From Alistipes sp. (GTDB lineage: Bacteria; Bacteroidota; Bacteroidia; Bacteroidales; Rikenellaceae), in assembly GCA_017630455.1 (NCBI GenBank), contig JAGBVG010000014.1:1-37704 (forward strand): DNA of 37,704 bases, given 5' to 3'. The notes beneath the pieces were generated by a model that did not search any database, was not told where the DNA came from, and was given only the letters and a program-made list of their open reading frames with translations. Made by a program: the position numbers and the translations under genes. Below are positions 1-9,186 of the stretch, piece after piece (positions within the stretch are counted from its first letter, which is position 1; each line of letters opens with the position of its first letter).

Positions 1-105
1 TATGAAAGTCAAAAAGGGAAAGGCAAGATGTCTTCCCCAAACAGGATGTCATTAAATAGATGTCTACATAAATAGATATCATCAAACATATAACTTCCTC
101 ATCAA

Positions 106-137
106 AGAGTGTCATTGTGTGTGGCACTCTTTTTTTT
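106..137 (+). terminator. Rho-independent terminator
   Basis: AGAGTGTC (106-113) pairs with GGCACTCT (123-130), one G-U pair, across a 9-nt loop, and is followed by seven T. It probably ends a plus-strand gene left of the window. Confidence 0.75.
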
Positions 138-792
138 AGATTTATCTGTGTAGAATACAGTTTAATATTTTGTTATAAGTAGTCACATATGACTTGTTTG
201 TGACCTACTTGTGACAATAGTCTGGTGGATATTGAATCAATAAAATTAGCACAGTAAGGATATTAGCACATCTATAGTCCAAATTTAGGGTCCAAATGAA
301 ATAAGAAGTAAATGAATATTGTGACTCCAAAATCTATAACTTAGAATGAGAATTTAACAACTATAATCCATTAATAATAGTATAAAACTACATTAAGAAT
401 CATTTATAATGAATTAACATCAATAATAAGTATTAATTATTATTAAGAATAGTATTAAGTATTAGAAATGAACCTATAATAAGAGTTATAATTAGTATTA
501 GTAGTATTATTATATATATTAGGTATATAAGGATTAGAAGTATCAATTATATAATAAGATGGTAGAATATCATTGTAAGTGGTTTATTTACAATAATATG
601 GGTTTTTAACCATAAGATTATACAGCAGTCTTCTTGGTATTCTCATCATAAATGACTACTTTAGCAGGTAATATGGCATATTGGAGAGACCTTTGTTGAG
701 ACCTATAGATGGTTATTGGTGTCAAACACAGGTTATAACTACTTGTAGTAGGGTTTTTGGATGTGGTTAGGAATTACCATCTTCCACCCTGA

Positions 793-827
793 AACCTTGT
801 TACAAGCAATTGTAGCAAGGTTTTTTT
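793..827 (+). terminator. Rho-independent terminator
   Basis: A 12-bp stem (AACCTTGTTACA with TGTAGCAAGGTT, one G-U pair) encloses the loop AGCAAT and runs into a T7 tract. It faces the plus strand, but no gene lies immediately upstream, so it may end an unrecognised transcript in the preceding AT-rich region. In the minus direction the T tract is poor. Confidence 0.7.
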
Positions 828-860
828 GTGCCTATATCTGAGGCGTATAGGGGTAATGGG

Positions 861-2051
861 CTATTCCATTGAGGATTTGTGTAATGCTTTATGTTCTGCA
901 ACGATGGCTAATGCTAAATATACTAAGGTTAAGGCGATTAATACGATGAGGTCTTCCGAGACGTCGATTAACGATGCTCCGGCCGTGCCGATATTCACAT
1001 AGGCATTTACCGCGCTGCTACTGGGAAAGACTCTGCCAATAAGATATAACCACTCGGGAAATGCCTCTTTGGGATACGACACTCCTGCGAGTAGCAATAC
1101 TGGGACGGAACTCCATAGGAGTAGCATTAGTGGGGCTTCGCGTCGCTTGAATAGGTGGGATAATGTGAGGCCTAATGAAGCGGCTGCAATAATGTAGAGG
1201 GTAAATATGATTACTACATCGATAGTTGCGCCCTCATAAGGGAATCCAAATATAGGCCATATAATAGCTAAAATAACGGTTAAATTAATGCCATATATAA
1301 TTATATAGGTCAATAGTTTAGCTACGATGCTTTTAATGGGGTTTAATGTCGTTAATTGTAATCCTTTTCGTCTTACGCCGAGCATCCCAAGGCCAATTAA
1401 TAGTGTCTGCTGAATGATCACAACTACAATTGATGGCATCACAAATGAGCCGTAACCCATCGATGGATTATGCAGAATGTGACCATCATAAATTATCGGC
1501 TGCACAACATCCATAGCTGCGAGATCGTCCGCGCCATTAGCGACAAGGCGCATAACCTCGAGCGACGCCCCCAGGGAAAGAACATCCTCGGTAACCTGCT
1601 CTAAAACCTGGCGATATAGCAGCAGGTGACTGCCATCGAGGATAACTCCTATATTTGCTTGATTACCAGCAAGAACGTCACGCTCAAAGCCATCTGGTAT
1701 GAAGATGATGCCGTGAGCCCCTCGAGTGTAAAATAGTTCTTTTGCCTCTGTCATATTGGCAACTTCATATCGCACGGCGGTTCTTTGTCCAGCGCGCAAG
1801 CCATTAATAACGCTTCTACTCTCGGCGCTATTATCCTCGTCGACCACCACGATAGCAACACTCTCCACAACCTCATTTCCGTATGCCGATGAGTATATCA
1901 TGGTATATATCAGCATCGCGAAAACAAGTATGAGGAGTACTCCGCCATCGGAGAATATCAACTTAAATTCATTGCGAATTATATTCAGGAAACTATCTGA
2001 TTGTTTGATGTTTATATTATTCATATCAACTTCTTCTCCAATAAGTTTCAT
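861..2051 (-). CDS. ABC-2 type permease (YhhJ/YbhR-like), second of pair
   Basis: Membrane subunit of a predicted drug or envelope-component exporter in the inner membrane. One N-terminal TM helix (about residues 35-55) precedes a large periplasmic domain with the family opening 'VAIVVVDEDNS', followed by about five C-terminal TM helices, the usual ABC2_membrane_3 layout. It is the last gene of the minus-strand operon tolC-hlyD-permease-permease and overlaps the upstream permease by 26 nt from this ATG. A second ATG at 2024 would give a 1-nt gap and an equally good N-terminus, so the start is unsure. It shares its domain layout with the upstream permease, so the two probably form a heterodimer. 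No ATPase gene lies in the operon, so the energising subunit must come from elsewhere. Confidence 0.88.
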   Translation of the reverse strand: MKLIGEEVDMNNINIKQSDSFLNIIRNEFKLIFSDGGVLLILVFAMLIYTMIYSSAYGNEVVESVAIVVVDEDNSAESRSVINGLRAGQRTAVRYEVANMTEAKELFYTRGAHGIIFIPDGFERDVLAGNQANIGVILDGSHLLLYRQVLEQVTEDVLSLGASLEVMRLVANGADDLAAMDVVQPIIYDGHILHNPSMGYGSFVMPSIVVVIIQQTLLIGLGMLGVRRKGLQLTTLNPIKSIVAKLLTYIIIYGINLTVILAIIWPIFGFPYEGATIDVVIIFTLYIIAAASLGLTLSHLFKRREAPLMLLLWSSVPVLLLAGVSYPKEAFPEWLYLIGRVFPSSSAVNAYVNIGTAGASLIDVSEDLIVLIALTLVYLALAIVAEHKALHKSSME

Positions 2052-3201
2052 CTCTCACTACCCTACTTAATCTGCGCCACGATATTGCAATCAGCGGTAA
2101 AAATAGAAGTAGAGATATCGCCTTTGGTATGTCATACGACAACGGCGTGCCAATCATCATCTGATCTATGAATATGTCGCTAAAATAGCTCAACGGAAAT
2201 AGTTTGGATAGAGGTTGGGTCCATTCGTACATTGCCGAAACAGGAAATGTAATACCCGAAAATGTAAATGCCATAACTGCATATCCTCCACCAAGCGATA
2301 GAGCTAATCTTAGATTTGCTGTTACTGATACTATTGCTATGGCAACTGCTTGATATGCAATAATAAACAATATGCAACCTACAGTTAAAAATAGGTAACT
2401 TCCAGCGCAATTCATCCCCATAAAAACTATCAAAATCAATAGAATGAATTGTGTCATAAGCGACATTATGATTGTAATTGGCAACAATTTCCCCATCAAT
2501 GCACCTGCAAGCGAGTTGCCCGAGGCCTCAAGCCATTTTGTAGCGGTGGCATACCTTAATTCTCTACCTATGGCGTATGTGGTACAAACGACAGTAAGTA
2601 TCACAACAGCCATAAACATAAATATAGGGGCGAGATAATAACCATAATTAAGGTATGGGTTAGCAACTATGTTACTATGTATGTTAATCGGTGTTATCTC
2701 AACTAACGCTTCACTATATCCAATACCCTCAGATTGAAGTTTATTTAACGATATTCCAGCGGATAATGTCATAACAGTCTGCTGCACATCGCGCTCTATA
2801 ACCCCATCCGCCGAGATATTTGTGCCGAGCAGATAACATTCAACCTTTGCTGGGATTCCGCGATAAATATTTGCCTCGAAATCATCTGGAATGTAGAGCA
2901 TCGCAAGAGCATCTCCTTGCAATATCAGCCTATAAGCATCAGCCGTAGATTGAACATTGTAAGTAACTGCAACACCAGGCGTTGCATCAATCATATTAAC
3001 CAATTTATACGATGTTTGCGTGTGGCTGTGATCGACAATCGCAATAGGCAAATCCTCTATCTCGCCTCGGTAAAACATAACGGCAAAGAACAGCACCATT
3101 GCAACGGGAATTACAATCAGTACAGCCATATAAAGTCGATCGCGAGCTACCTCAAGTATTTCGCGTTTAAATGATGATAATATACTGTTAACCAGACTCA
3201 T
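2026..3201 (-). CDS. ABC-2 type permease (YhhJ/YbhS-like), first of pair
   Basis: Inner-membrane exporter subunit of 391 residues. An N-terminal TM helix (about 25-45) is followed by the periplasmic domain opening 'DLPIAIVDHSHTQTS', with 'ALAMLYIPDDFEANI' further on; five or six TM helices follow from about residue 185. The layout is typical of ABC2_membrane_3 proteins that work with an HlyD adaptor and a TolC channel. It lies 8 nt after the hlyD-like gene and overlaps the next permease, so the genes are very likely co-transcribed. The substrate cannot be read from the sequence. Confidence 0.9.
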   Translation of the reverse strand: MSLVNSILSSFKREILEVARDRLYMAVLIVIPVAMVLFFAVMFYRGEIEDLPIAIVDHSHTQTSYKLVNMIDATPGVAVTYNVQSTADAYRLILQGDALAMLYIPDDFEANIYRGIPAKVECYLLGTNISADGVIERDVQQTVMTLSAGISLNKLQSEGIGYSEALVEITPINIHSNIVANPYLNYGYYLAPIFMFMAVVILTVVCTTYAIGRELRYATATKWLEASGNSLAGALMGKLLPITIIMSLMTQFILLILIVFMGMNCAGSYLFLTVGCILFIIAYQAVAIAIVSVTANLRLALSLGGGYAVMAFTFSGITFPVSAMYEWTQPLSKLFPLSYFSDIFIDQMMIGTPLSYDIPKAISLLLFLPLIAISWRRLSRVVRDETYWRRS

Positions 3202-3209
3202 ATTGCCGA

Positions 3210-4190
3210 TTATATAACATCATTTACAACTACGCTCATCCCGGGTAAAAGGTACTCATTTCGAGGTCTTGCTCTTATCTCAAAGGTTCGTATATCGAAT
3301 CCACCCCTTGCGCGTGTTGCACTCCAGGTGGCGAAGTCAGCCTCGGCTGATATGTAGTACACCTCAAAATCGCAGCTCGCGCCTAATGCCGGCACATAGC
3401 CTTCGAAGTGTGTGCCGATCGAGATACCCCGCATATTATCCTCCTTGATATTAAAAACTGCCCATATATCGCTCAGATCGAGAATTGTCACAACAGGATA
3501 CCCCGAGGAGATTAGCTCTCCGGGCTCGGCGATGATATTCGATACACGTCCTGCGATGGGAGCGTATACACGTGCATCGCTAAGATATGCCCTAACCTCA
3601 TCTACTGCGGCCTGCGCCTCGCGAACCTTGGCCGCAACAGCAGCCCGCTGCTCCTTGGTAGCACCATCCTTAGCCATATCGTAAGCAGCCTTGGCAGCCT
3701 TAGAGGTCGCATCCATAGCAGCGTAATTGGCCATTGCCTCATCATATTGCTGACGCGGCACTACCCCTTTGTTGTATAGATTCTCAACCCGCGCAAGGCT
3801 CTTCTTGGCCAACTCCAGCCCCGCTTCAGCTTTATGCCACAGACTCTTTGCTGCATCAACCTCCTCCCACCTTACGCCACGCTCAACCTCGAGATTCAGA
3901 GCCTCAGCGGCAGCCTCCAACGCAGCAGCTTGTCTCAGTTTGGCATCCAACTCGGGCGTGGAAATAGTGTAGAGAAGTTCACCCTTATCCACCCAATCGC
4001 CCTCCGAGACAAATAATGAGTCGATTCGCCCGGGGAGTTTTGATGATGCACGATAGGTTTTGCACTCAATAGTACCCTCTATCACATTCCCATTTAATGA
4101 ATGAATATATCGCCTAACGAAGATACTAATAGTGACAATAATTGCTATAGATAGAATGATATATATCGAATATTTAGCGTTGGTTTTCAT
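3210..4190 (-). CDS. HlyD-family membrane fusion (periplasmic adaptor) protein
   Basis: Links the inner-membrane permeases to the outer-membrane TolC channel. One N-terminal TM anchor precedes a biotinyl/lipoyl-like half-motif ('GRIDSLFVSEGDWVDKGELLYTI'), a long alpha-helical hairpin rich in Ala/Glu/Lys, a second half-motif ('VYAPIAGRVSNIIAEPGELISSG') and a beta-barrel domain. I chose the ATG at 4190, giving 326 residues that begin MKTNAKYS, because it lies 13 nt after the tolC stop. An upstream ATG at 4235 would overlap tolC by 32 nt and add a basic extension. It is the second gene of the export operon. Confidence 0.92.
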   Translation of the reverse strand: MKTNAKYSIYIILSIAIIVTISIFVRRYIHSLNGNVIEGTIECKTYRASSKLPGRIDSLFVSEGDWVDKGELLYTISTPELDAKLRQAAALEAAAEALNLEVERGVRWEEVDAAKSLWHKAEAGLELAKKSLARVENLYNKGVVPRQQYDEAMANYAAMDATSKAAKAAYDMAKDGATKEQRAAVAAKVREAQAAVDEVRAYLSDARVYAPIAGRVSNIIAEPGELISSGYPVVTILDLSDIWAVFNIKEDNMRGISIGTHFEGYVPALGASCDFEVYYISAEADFATWSATRARGGFDIRTFEIRARPRNEYLLPGMSVVVNDVI

Positions 4191-4203
4191 AATTTTACGG
4201 TGT

Positions 4204-5631
4204 TTATATAAATACTTTTTCACCTTGTGCAACATAATTTATGAGCGTACCACTTAGCCCCGAAGCCTCGAGTAGTCGCGCCAATGATAGACAATATTCG
4301 TATGCCGAATTGAGATATTTAACCTTTGCGGCCGCTACCTCCACATAAGCATCCATAAGCTCTATGGAAGATATTACCCCCTCGCGGAAGCCCTCCGACG
4401 CGGAGTGATAGTAGCTTTCTGTCAGGGCTACAGCTCGCTCATTTGCTGCAATATCGAATAGCCTATTTTGAAGCGTATAATACTCTTTATCAACAAGAAG
4501 CACAATGTCACTTCGAGCGTTTTCCACCTCATATTTTACACTCTCCGCCTCGCTCCTTGCAGCCTTATAGCGATACTCTTTACCCAGTCCGTCAAAGAGA
4601 GGTATTCTCACCCCTATACCCACACTCCACCGCGGCACGATGTCACTAAGTTGATAACTATACAAACTCGCTGCACCCATTGCGACAACCTCGGGTAATA
4701 GAGCGGCTCGAGCAAGCTTTACACCTTCATCTGACAGCTGTTTCCCGAGTTTGGTTTCACATAGAATTGGGTTTAGTATATCTGCCATATTACGGTAATA
4801 ATCAATACTATATATCTGTTTATATAGAAATATTCTACCTACAGGATTGATACTCTGACCAACCAATGCGTTAAGTGCCGACTCTGCAACCTTAACCCTA
4901 TTCTTGGCCTCCTGCATATCTCGCTCAGCCTCTGCAAGTTTGTACTGCACGTAGACCACCTCGCTATGTGCAATTACACCCTCCTCTTCCATCGCAGTGG
5001 CATCGGAGAGGTGTTGCATCATAACACGCACAACCTCCTGTCGGACATTTGCAACGTGGCGCGCCACGATAACACCGTAATATCGCTCCACGAGAGATGT
5101 AACAAGCATATTCTCCACTGCATCAAGACTATACGTAGCCATATCTAAAGTAAGTTTTGCTACACGCTTTGCAATATTTATACTTCCACCCATATAAATG
5201 GGCATCGTCAAAGTCGCACCAATCATTCCGAACGAACGCCTCTGAAGCGTGTACCGCCAATCTACGGATGTCAACGGGGATAACCCTTCGGCAAGGAGCT
5301 GCGCAAGCTCAGAGGTTATAAGCCCACTCGACACACCCTTGTTTATAAATCCGTTCAGTGACTCTGATACTACGCCCTTAGCCCCTCCAAGTTCGACATC
5401 TACATCTCTCTGTAGCAGCGTATAACCACCAATCAAATCAATCTTTGGCAGATATAATCCTCGCGTGGCACGTAGCTCGTTATATGCCGCATCCACACCA
5501 TATTGTTGAGCCTTTACCGAGCTATTATTCTCAAGCATAGCGTTCAACGCTTCGTCGAAACTCATATCCTGCTGCGCACTTAGCGAGGTGAGCGAACATA
5601 GAAATATTAACAAGATAAAAACATCTCTCAT
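4204..5631 (-). CDS. TolC-family outer membrane efflux protein
   Basis: Outer-membrane channel component of a tripartite exporter. The 475-residue protein begins with a signal peptide (MRDVFILLIFLCSLTSLSAQ) and then shows the duplicated long-helix pattern of OEP domains: 'MSFDEALNAMLENNSSVKAQQYGVDAA' in the first half, and a C-terminal copy beginning near 'LGKQLSDEGVKLARAALLPEV' with 'VGIGVRIPLFDGLGKEYRYKAA'. It is the first gene of the operon with the HlyD and ABC-2 genes and is divergent from the porin gene at 5754, with 122 nt between them. I saw no exact TAnnTTTG promoter in that gap. Confidence 0.93.
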   Translation of the reverse strand: MRDVFILLIFLCSLTSLSAQQDMSFDEALNAMLENNSSVKAQQYGVDAAYNELRATRGLYLPKIDLIGGYTLLQRDVDVELGGAKGVVSESLNGFINKGVSSGLITSELAQLLAEGLSPLTSVDWRYTLQRRSFGMIGATLTMPIYMGGSINIAKRVAKLTLDMATYSLDAVENMLVTSLVERYYGVIVARHVANVRQEVVRVMMQHLSDATAMEEEGVIAHSEVVYVQYKLAEAERDMQEAKNRVKVAESALNALVGQSINPVGRIFLYKQIYSIDYYRNMADILNPILCETKLGKQLSDEGVKLARAALLPEVVAMGAASLYSYQLSDIVPRWSVGIGVRIPLFDGLGKEYRYKAARSEAESVKYEVENARSDIVLLVDKEYYTLQNRLFDIAANERAVALTESYYHSASEGFREGVISSIELMDAYVEVAAAKVKYLNSAYEYCLSLARLLEASGLSGTLINYVAQGEKVFI

Positions 5632-5753
5632 AGCTACAGATTTTGGTGCTGCACAATCAAATATCGCACCATATTTTGAAAACCTACAGCGATGTTACTT
5701 TGGCATATTCCTTGTGTAGTCACGAGGCGAGTATTCACTAAAACTAATTGATT

Positions 5754-7070
5754 ATGAAACAAATTAGATTTTTACTTCTATCTTTTTTGAGCCTCGCGGT
5801 TGGTGCTTCTACCCTATCGGCTCAGGTGTTTCTCTATGAGATTGAGGAGTATACACCCACAGTGTATATGATTGCCAAGGGCAAGTCCGAGTGTGAAAAT
5901 ACGCGCCGCAATGTCACTGATGATTTTGCCGATACACACCGCTGCGGCTTCCAGCAATCGCCCAATCCACAGTTTATCTTCACGTCGCACGACAACCGCT
6001 TTGCGTTGGGTATAGGCGGTATGGTAAACCTCCGCACGAGCTACGACTTCAAGGGCGCGATGGGCAATATCGACTTCATTCCCTACGATATCCCGATGAA
6101 ACACAACTATGCCAACAGGCAACGTGTGATGATGGATGCATCCACATCGCGCCTCTTTATCAAGGCCGTCATCAAGAGTGATTTGTTGGGCCGTGTGTTG
6201 ATCTATAGCGATATGGACTTTCGCGGTGGTGGAGAGTTCTCCTATATCCCTCGTCTGCGTTCGGCATATTTAAATTTCAAGGGCTTTACTATTGGTCGCG
6301 ATGTTACGACATTCTGTGACCTCGAAGCCGCACCGACAACCATTGACTTCCAAGGTCCTAATGCCTATAACTTTGCATTTAACGAGATGATACGCTACGA
6401 GCATAGTTTCCTTCGTAACCATCTATCCGTAGGCGCTGCACTCGAGATGCCATCGGTAAACGGTACCTATGGCGAGCATTTTTCACCTATCTACCAGCGT
6501 GTTCCCGATGTAATTGCCTACGTTCAGTATGCGTGGGGTGAGAATCGCTCGAGCCACATCCGCGCTTCGGGTGTTGTGCGCGATATGTATCTTCACAATA
6601 ACCTCACAGGCGAGAATACCACACAGCTCGGCTGGGGCGTGCAGCTCAGCGGACATATCGACTTTAGCCACTGGGTTGACCTATATATGAATGGTGTATA
6701 TGGCGAGGGCATCACTCCTTATATCCAGGATCTCTCTGGCTCGCCTTACGACTTTGGCTTCAATCCCGAGAATCCTACAGAGATGCAGACTATGCCTATG
6801 TGGGGATGGCAGGCTGCGGCGCAGATCAATCTCTTCCCTGGTCAAGCCTGGCTTGCTGGCGGCTACTCGGAGGTACACCTCGAGAAGCACAATGGCTACC
6901 TCTCAAGCGATCAATATCGCAAGGGCCAGTATCTGTTTGTCAACGCCTTCTGCAAGGCAACGCAGAATCTCACCTTTGCCTTGGAGTATCTTCACGGCAC
7001 GCGCGAAAATATGGATGGCGCGAAGAGTCACGCAAATCGCATAAGCATTATGGCACAATATAACTTCTAA
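5754..7070 (+). CDS. DcaP-like outer membrane porin
   Basis: Predicted beta-barrel porin of 438 residues with a signal peptide ending ALSAQ-like (TLSAQ). The sequence 'NRFALGIGGMVNLRTSYDFKG', then 'RQRVMMDASTSRLFIKA', 'AYLNFKGFTIGRDVTTFCDLE' and a terminal aromatic residue (AQYNF) fit the DcaP-like trimeric porin family seen in Bacteroidetes. In-frame TTG at 5748 would add two residues, but ATG at 5754 gives a proper signal peptide. The gene stands alone, and a strong terminator follows at 7118-7158. The substrate is unknown; the family name is from recall of motifs, not a search. Confidence 0.82.
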   Translation: MKQIRFLLLSFLSLAVGASTLSAQVFLYEIEEYTPTVYMIAKGKSECENTRRNVTDDFADTHRCGFQQSPNPQFIFTSHDNRFALGIGGMVNLRTSYDFKGAMGNIDFIPYDIPMKHNYANRQRVMMDASTSRLFIKAVIKSDLLGRVLIYSDMDFRGGGEFSYIPRLRSAYLNFKGFTIGRDVTTFCDLEAAPTTIDFQGPNAYNFAFNEMIRYEHSFLRNHLSVGAALEMPSVNGTYGEHFSPIYQRVPDVIAYVQYAWGENRSSHIRASGVVRDMYLHNNLTGENTTQLGWGVQLSGHIDFSHWVDLYMNGVYGEGITPYIQDLSGSPYDFGFNPENPTEMQTMPMWGWQAAAQINLFPGQAWLAGGYSEVHLEKHNGYLSSDQYRKGQYLFVNAFCKATQNLTFALEYLHGTRENMDGAKSHANRISIMAQYNF

Positions 7071-7117
7071 GTCTGTTTTGGTGTTGTCTAACCCTGGTTA
7101 TACATCAGCCTAAAAGA

Positions 7118-7158
7118 GAGGGTGTCCACAAAACTTGTTGGACATCCTCATATTTTTT
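7118..7158 (+). terminator. Rho-independent terminator after porin
   Basis: GAGGGTGTCCA pairs with TGGACATCCTC (11 bp, one G-U) around a 10-nt loop and is followed by ATATTTTTT. The descending arm overlaps the -33 element of the next promoter. Confidence 0.8.
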
Positions 7159-7168
7159 CCTATTTTTG
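7138..7168 (+). promoter_or_regulatory. Promoter of ECF sigma operon
   Basis: TTG at 7138-7140, a 20-nt spacer and TATTTTTG at 7161-7168 match the Bacteroidetes housekeeping promoter. The predicted start near 7175 rules out translation from the GTG at 7122. Confidence 0.55.
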
Positions 7169-7238
7169 CGTACCAGATGTTACAATTTTCGAAGTTGTAC
7201 GTTCTATAGGTAAAGAAACAAAAACACAGGATAAGGAT

Positions 7239-7745
7239 TTGGCTACCGAAACAGAATATATATCACTTGTAGAGCGACTCAAGGATACGGTCTTTAGGTT
7301 GGCGCGAAGCATACTCACAGACACACACCTCGCCGAGGATGTCACGCAGGATGTCTTTGCAAGGGTCTGGCAGCAACGCAATACGGTACTTCACAGCGAC
7401 TACCCCAGAGCATACGTCTGTCGCATAGCGCATAACCTTGCCATAGATCGCCTTCGACATCGCGAACGAGAACGCAGCTTTGCGATTGAGGAGATGGCGA
7501 CAACTCACCAAAGCTGTGAAGATGTGGAGAGGTTGGATATGGTGACACTGACAAAGAGGTTTATAAGTGAACTTCCCGAGAAGCAGCGCACGACGATACA
7601 CCTCCGCGATGTAGAGGGTTACGAATTGGAGGAGATTGCCCGAATCCTCGAAGCCGATGAGGCGAGTGTGAGAGTAAACCTCTCGAGGGCAAGAAAGAGA
7701 GTAAAAGGGCAACTTTTAAACGCGATAAACTATGGAGTGGAATAG
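7239..7745 (+). CDS. ECF RNA polymerase sigma factor (sigma-70 family)
   Basis: 168 residues from a TTG start. Region 2 reads 'DTVFRLARSILTDTHLAED' and 'QDVFARVWQQR'; region 4 reads 'LPEKQRTTIHLRDVEGYELE' with the HTH 'EIARILEADEASVRVNLSRARK'. A longer frame opens at GTG 7122, but that codon lies inside the porin terminator and upstream of the promoter box at 7161. No ATG is in frame before region 2, and TTG 7239, preceded by AGGATAAGG, gives the usual ECF length. The gene overlaps the next frame by 14 nt. It probably controls its own operon in response to an envelope signal relayed by the downstream membrane protein. Confidence 0.88.
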   Translation: MATETEYISLVERLKDTVFRLARSILTDTHLAEDVTQDVFARVWQQRNTVLHSDYPRAYVCRIAHNLAIDRLRHRERERSFAIEEMATTHQSCEDVERLDMVTLTKRFISELPEKQRTTIHLRDVEGYELEEIARILEADEASVRVNLSRARKRVKGQLLNAINYGVE

Positions 7746-8208
7746 AGTACAATTGCTATATGATAAGTATCTCGAGGGTGAGACATCTCTTGCCGAGGAG
7801 CGTGAACTTTATGCCCTGCTCTCCGCAACTGATACACTACCAAAGGAGTATCAAGCTATTAAAGCTATGCTTGAGATGTCGCACGAAACATCGCTGGATA
7901 GATGTGTTATAGATATCAAACATAGCGAGCCAAAGAGGAGTGTATGGCGAAGTATTACATTGCGACGCATCGCGGGTGTGGCTGCTGTTGTGGGGCTCAT
8001 TCTTGGCGTAACGATAACGTCAATAACTACCACCCAACCCTCGGCAATCGAGGAGTATGAGATTGTATGCCACATCAATGGTTCGATGATTAGCGACCAA
8101 CTGGTGGCGCAGGCAGAAGCACAGCGAATACTCGGTGGCGTATCGCGAAATATGAATACCGCAAAAGAGCGTATCAACAACATTACAAAACTAACATCAA
8201 ACAAATAA
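7732..8208 (+). CDS. Putative anti-sigma factor, single-pass membrane protein
   Basis: 158 residues. A cytoplasmic, acidic, helical N-terminus (about 1-75) with 'LLYDKYLEGETSLAEERELYALL', as in Bacteroidetes anti-sigma proteins, precedes one TM helix (about 85-103) and a short periplasmic tail of about 55 residues. The start overlaps the sigma gene by 14 nt, a common sign of translational coupling between a sigma factor and its regulator. I see no zinc-binding ZAS motif (HxxxCxxC). The function is inferred from position and topology. Confidence 0.7.
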   Translation: MEWNRVQLLYDKYLEGETSLAEERELYALLSATDTLPKEYQAIKAMLEMSHETSLDRCVIDIKHSEPKRSVWRSITLRRIAGVAAVVGLILGVTITSITTTQPSAIEEYEIVCHINGSMISDQLVAQAEAQRILGGVSRNMNTAKERINNITKLTSNK

Positions 8209-8213
8209 CCATT

Positions 8214-9173
8214 ATGAAACGACTTACATTATTATTTACCCTACTCCTTGCTGCAACAACACTCCACGCACAGGTCACCGATAGCTTGGATCACGAGCAG
8301 GTGATATATCTCGATAGCCGCAGAGGAAATTCGATATCTTCATCCGACAACGGAGGTCTCTCGTTGATGCTCAATGGTATGCGCTTCGAGATTGGCAATA
8401 AGCAAGAGGAGGCGGATAGCGTATGTTACTATAAGAAAAATGCTGACGGCTCGATGGAGCTTCTCTCACGCGAGGAGCTCGCCATTGCAGCATACAACTC
8501 TAACATAGAGATTATAAACGCCAATAAAAAGAGGAGTAGCAATAAGGCGCACTTTGGTCTCCTCGGCATTGGCGCACCGAGCTACAACCACTTCTCGATC
8601 GTAGAGATAGGCTCGAATATGTTCACAGGTCTTAACTACGACGGATATAGCGCCGAGGAGGCAAAGAATCTGACTTTCAGTACCCGCAAGGCTGTATGCG
8701 TAACCTTGAACGTTGCCGAACTGAATGTACCTCTCACTCCAAACCACGCCTTAGCAGCATCTATGGCCTTTGGTTTTACCTGGGAGAACTACACCATTGC
8801 TGGCAACTACACTTTGGAGTATCGCGATGGTATGATGCGTCCACTCGCGGTGGACGCCAACCTCAAGAAGTCGAAGATGGAGGCATCCTATTTCCACGTG
8901 CCGATTACTCTCGACTGGAACATAAAGAGCGACTTCTTCATCTCGGCAGGCGTAAACCTCGACATCCTTATGGAGTCGCACCTCAAGTATAAGTTCCCAA
9001 AGACTAAGATCAAGGATGAGATTACCTTAAACCCATTTCAGTTTGGTGTTACAGCACGTATGGGATGGAGACGCATCTATGTCTTTGCAAACTACGCCTT
9101 CAGCGAGATGTTTCAGCGCGGCACAGGCCCCGAGGCTAATCGTTTCTCGGTAGGTATGGGTATCGGATTCTAA
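8214..9173 (+). CDS. PorT-like outer membrane beta-barrel protein
   Basis: 319 residues with a signal peptide (MKRLTLLFTLLLAATTLHAQ). The first 100 residues after it are polar and probably extracellular or periplasmic. From about residue 105 the alternating pattern of a small beta-barrel appears ('HFGLLGIGAPSYNHFSIVEI', 'LALAASMAFGFTWENY'-like strands, 'VPITLDWNIKSDFFISAGVN', 'FQFGVTARMGWRRIYVFANY'), ending in the outer-membrane signature GMGIGF. It lies 5 nt after the anti-sigma gene in the ECF operon and is probably part of that response. The exact role is unknown. Confidence 0.78.
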   Translation: MKRLTLLFTLLLAATTLHAQVTDSLDHEQVIYLDSRRGNSISSSDNGGLSLMLNGMRFEIGNKQEEADSVCYYKKNADGSMELLSREELAIAAYNSNIEIINANKKRSSNKAHFGLLGIGAPSYNHFSIVEIGSNMFTGLNYDGYSAEEAKNLTFSTRKAVCVTLNVAELNVPLTPNHALAASMAFGFTWENYTIAGNYTLEYRDGMMRPLAVDANLKKSKMEASYFHVPITLDWNIKSDFFISAGVNLDILMESHLKYKFPKTKIKDEITLNPFQFGVTARMGWRRIYVFANYAFSEMFQRGTGPEANRFSVGMGIGF

Positions 9174-9186
9174 ACCATTACATAAT

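Larger units (their letters stand above)
1..860. other. AT-rich gene-free region
   Basis: No open reading frame with recognisable protein character lies here on either strand. The central part (about 400-600) is very AT-rich and built from short TATTAA/TAGTATTA-like words, so it is low complexity rather than a true repeat array. GATGTC occurs three times within the first 75 bases. Two terminator-like hairpins on the plus strand (106-137 and 793-827) suggest that a plus-strand gene ends to the left of the window and that something may be transcribed into the 600-800 stretch. I see no tRNA or rRNA signature. Confidence 0.6.

Noticed and set aside
400-560. Repeated TATTAA/TAGTATTA words looking like a short repeat array
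   Set aside because: Units vary in length and sequence and there are no constant spacers; this is AT-rich low complexity, not CRISPR or iterons.
7122-7238. Upstream extension of the ECF sigma frame from GTG 7122
   Set aside because: It starts inside the porin terminator and upstream of the TATTTTTG promoter box, and the encoded residues do not resemble sigma region 2.
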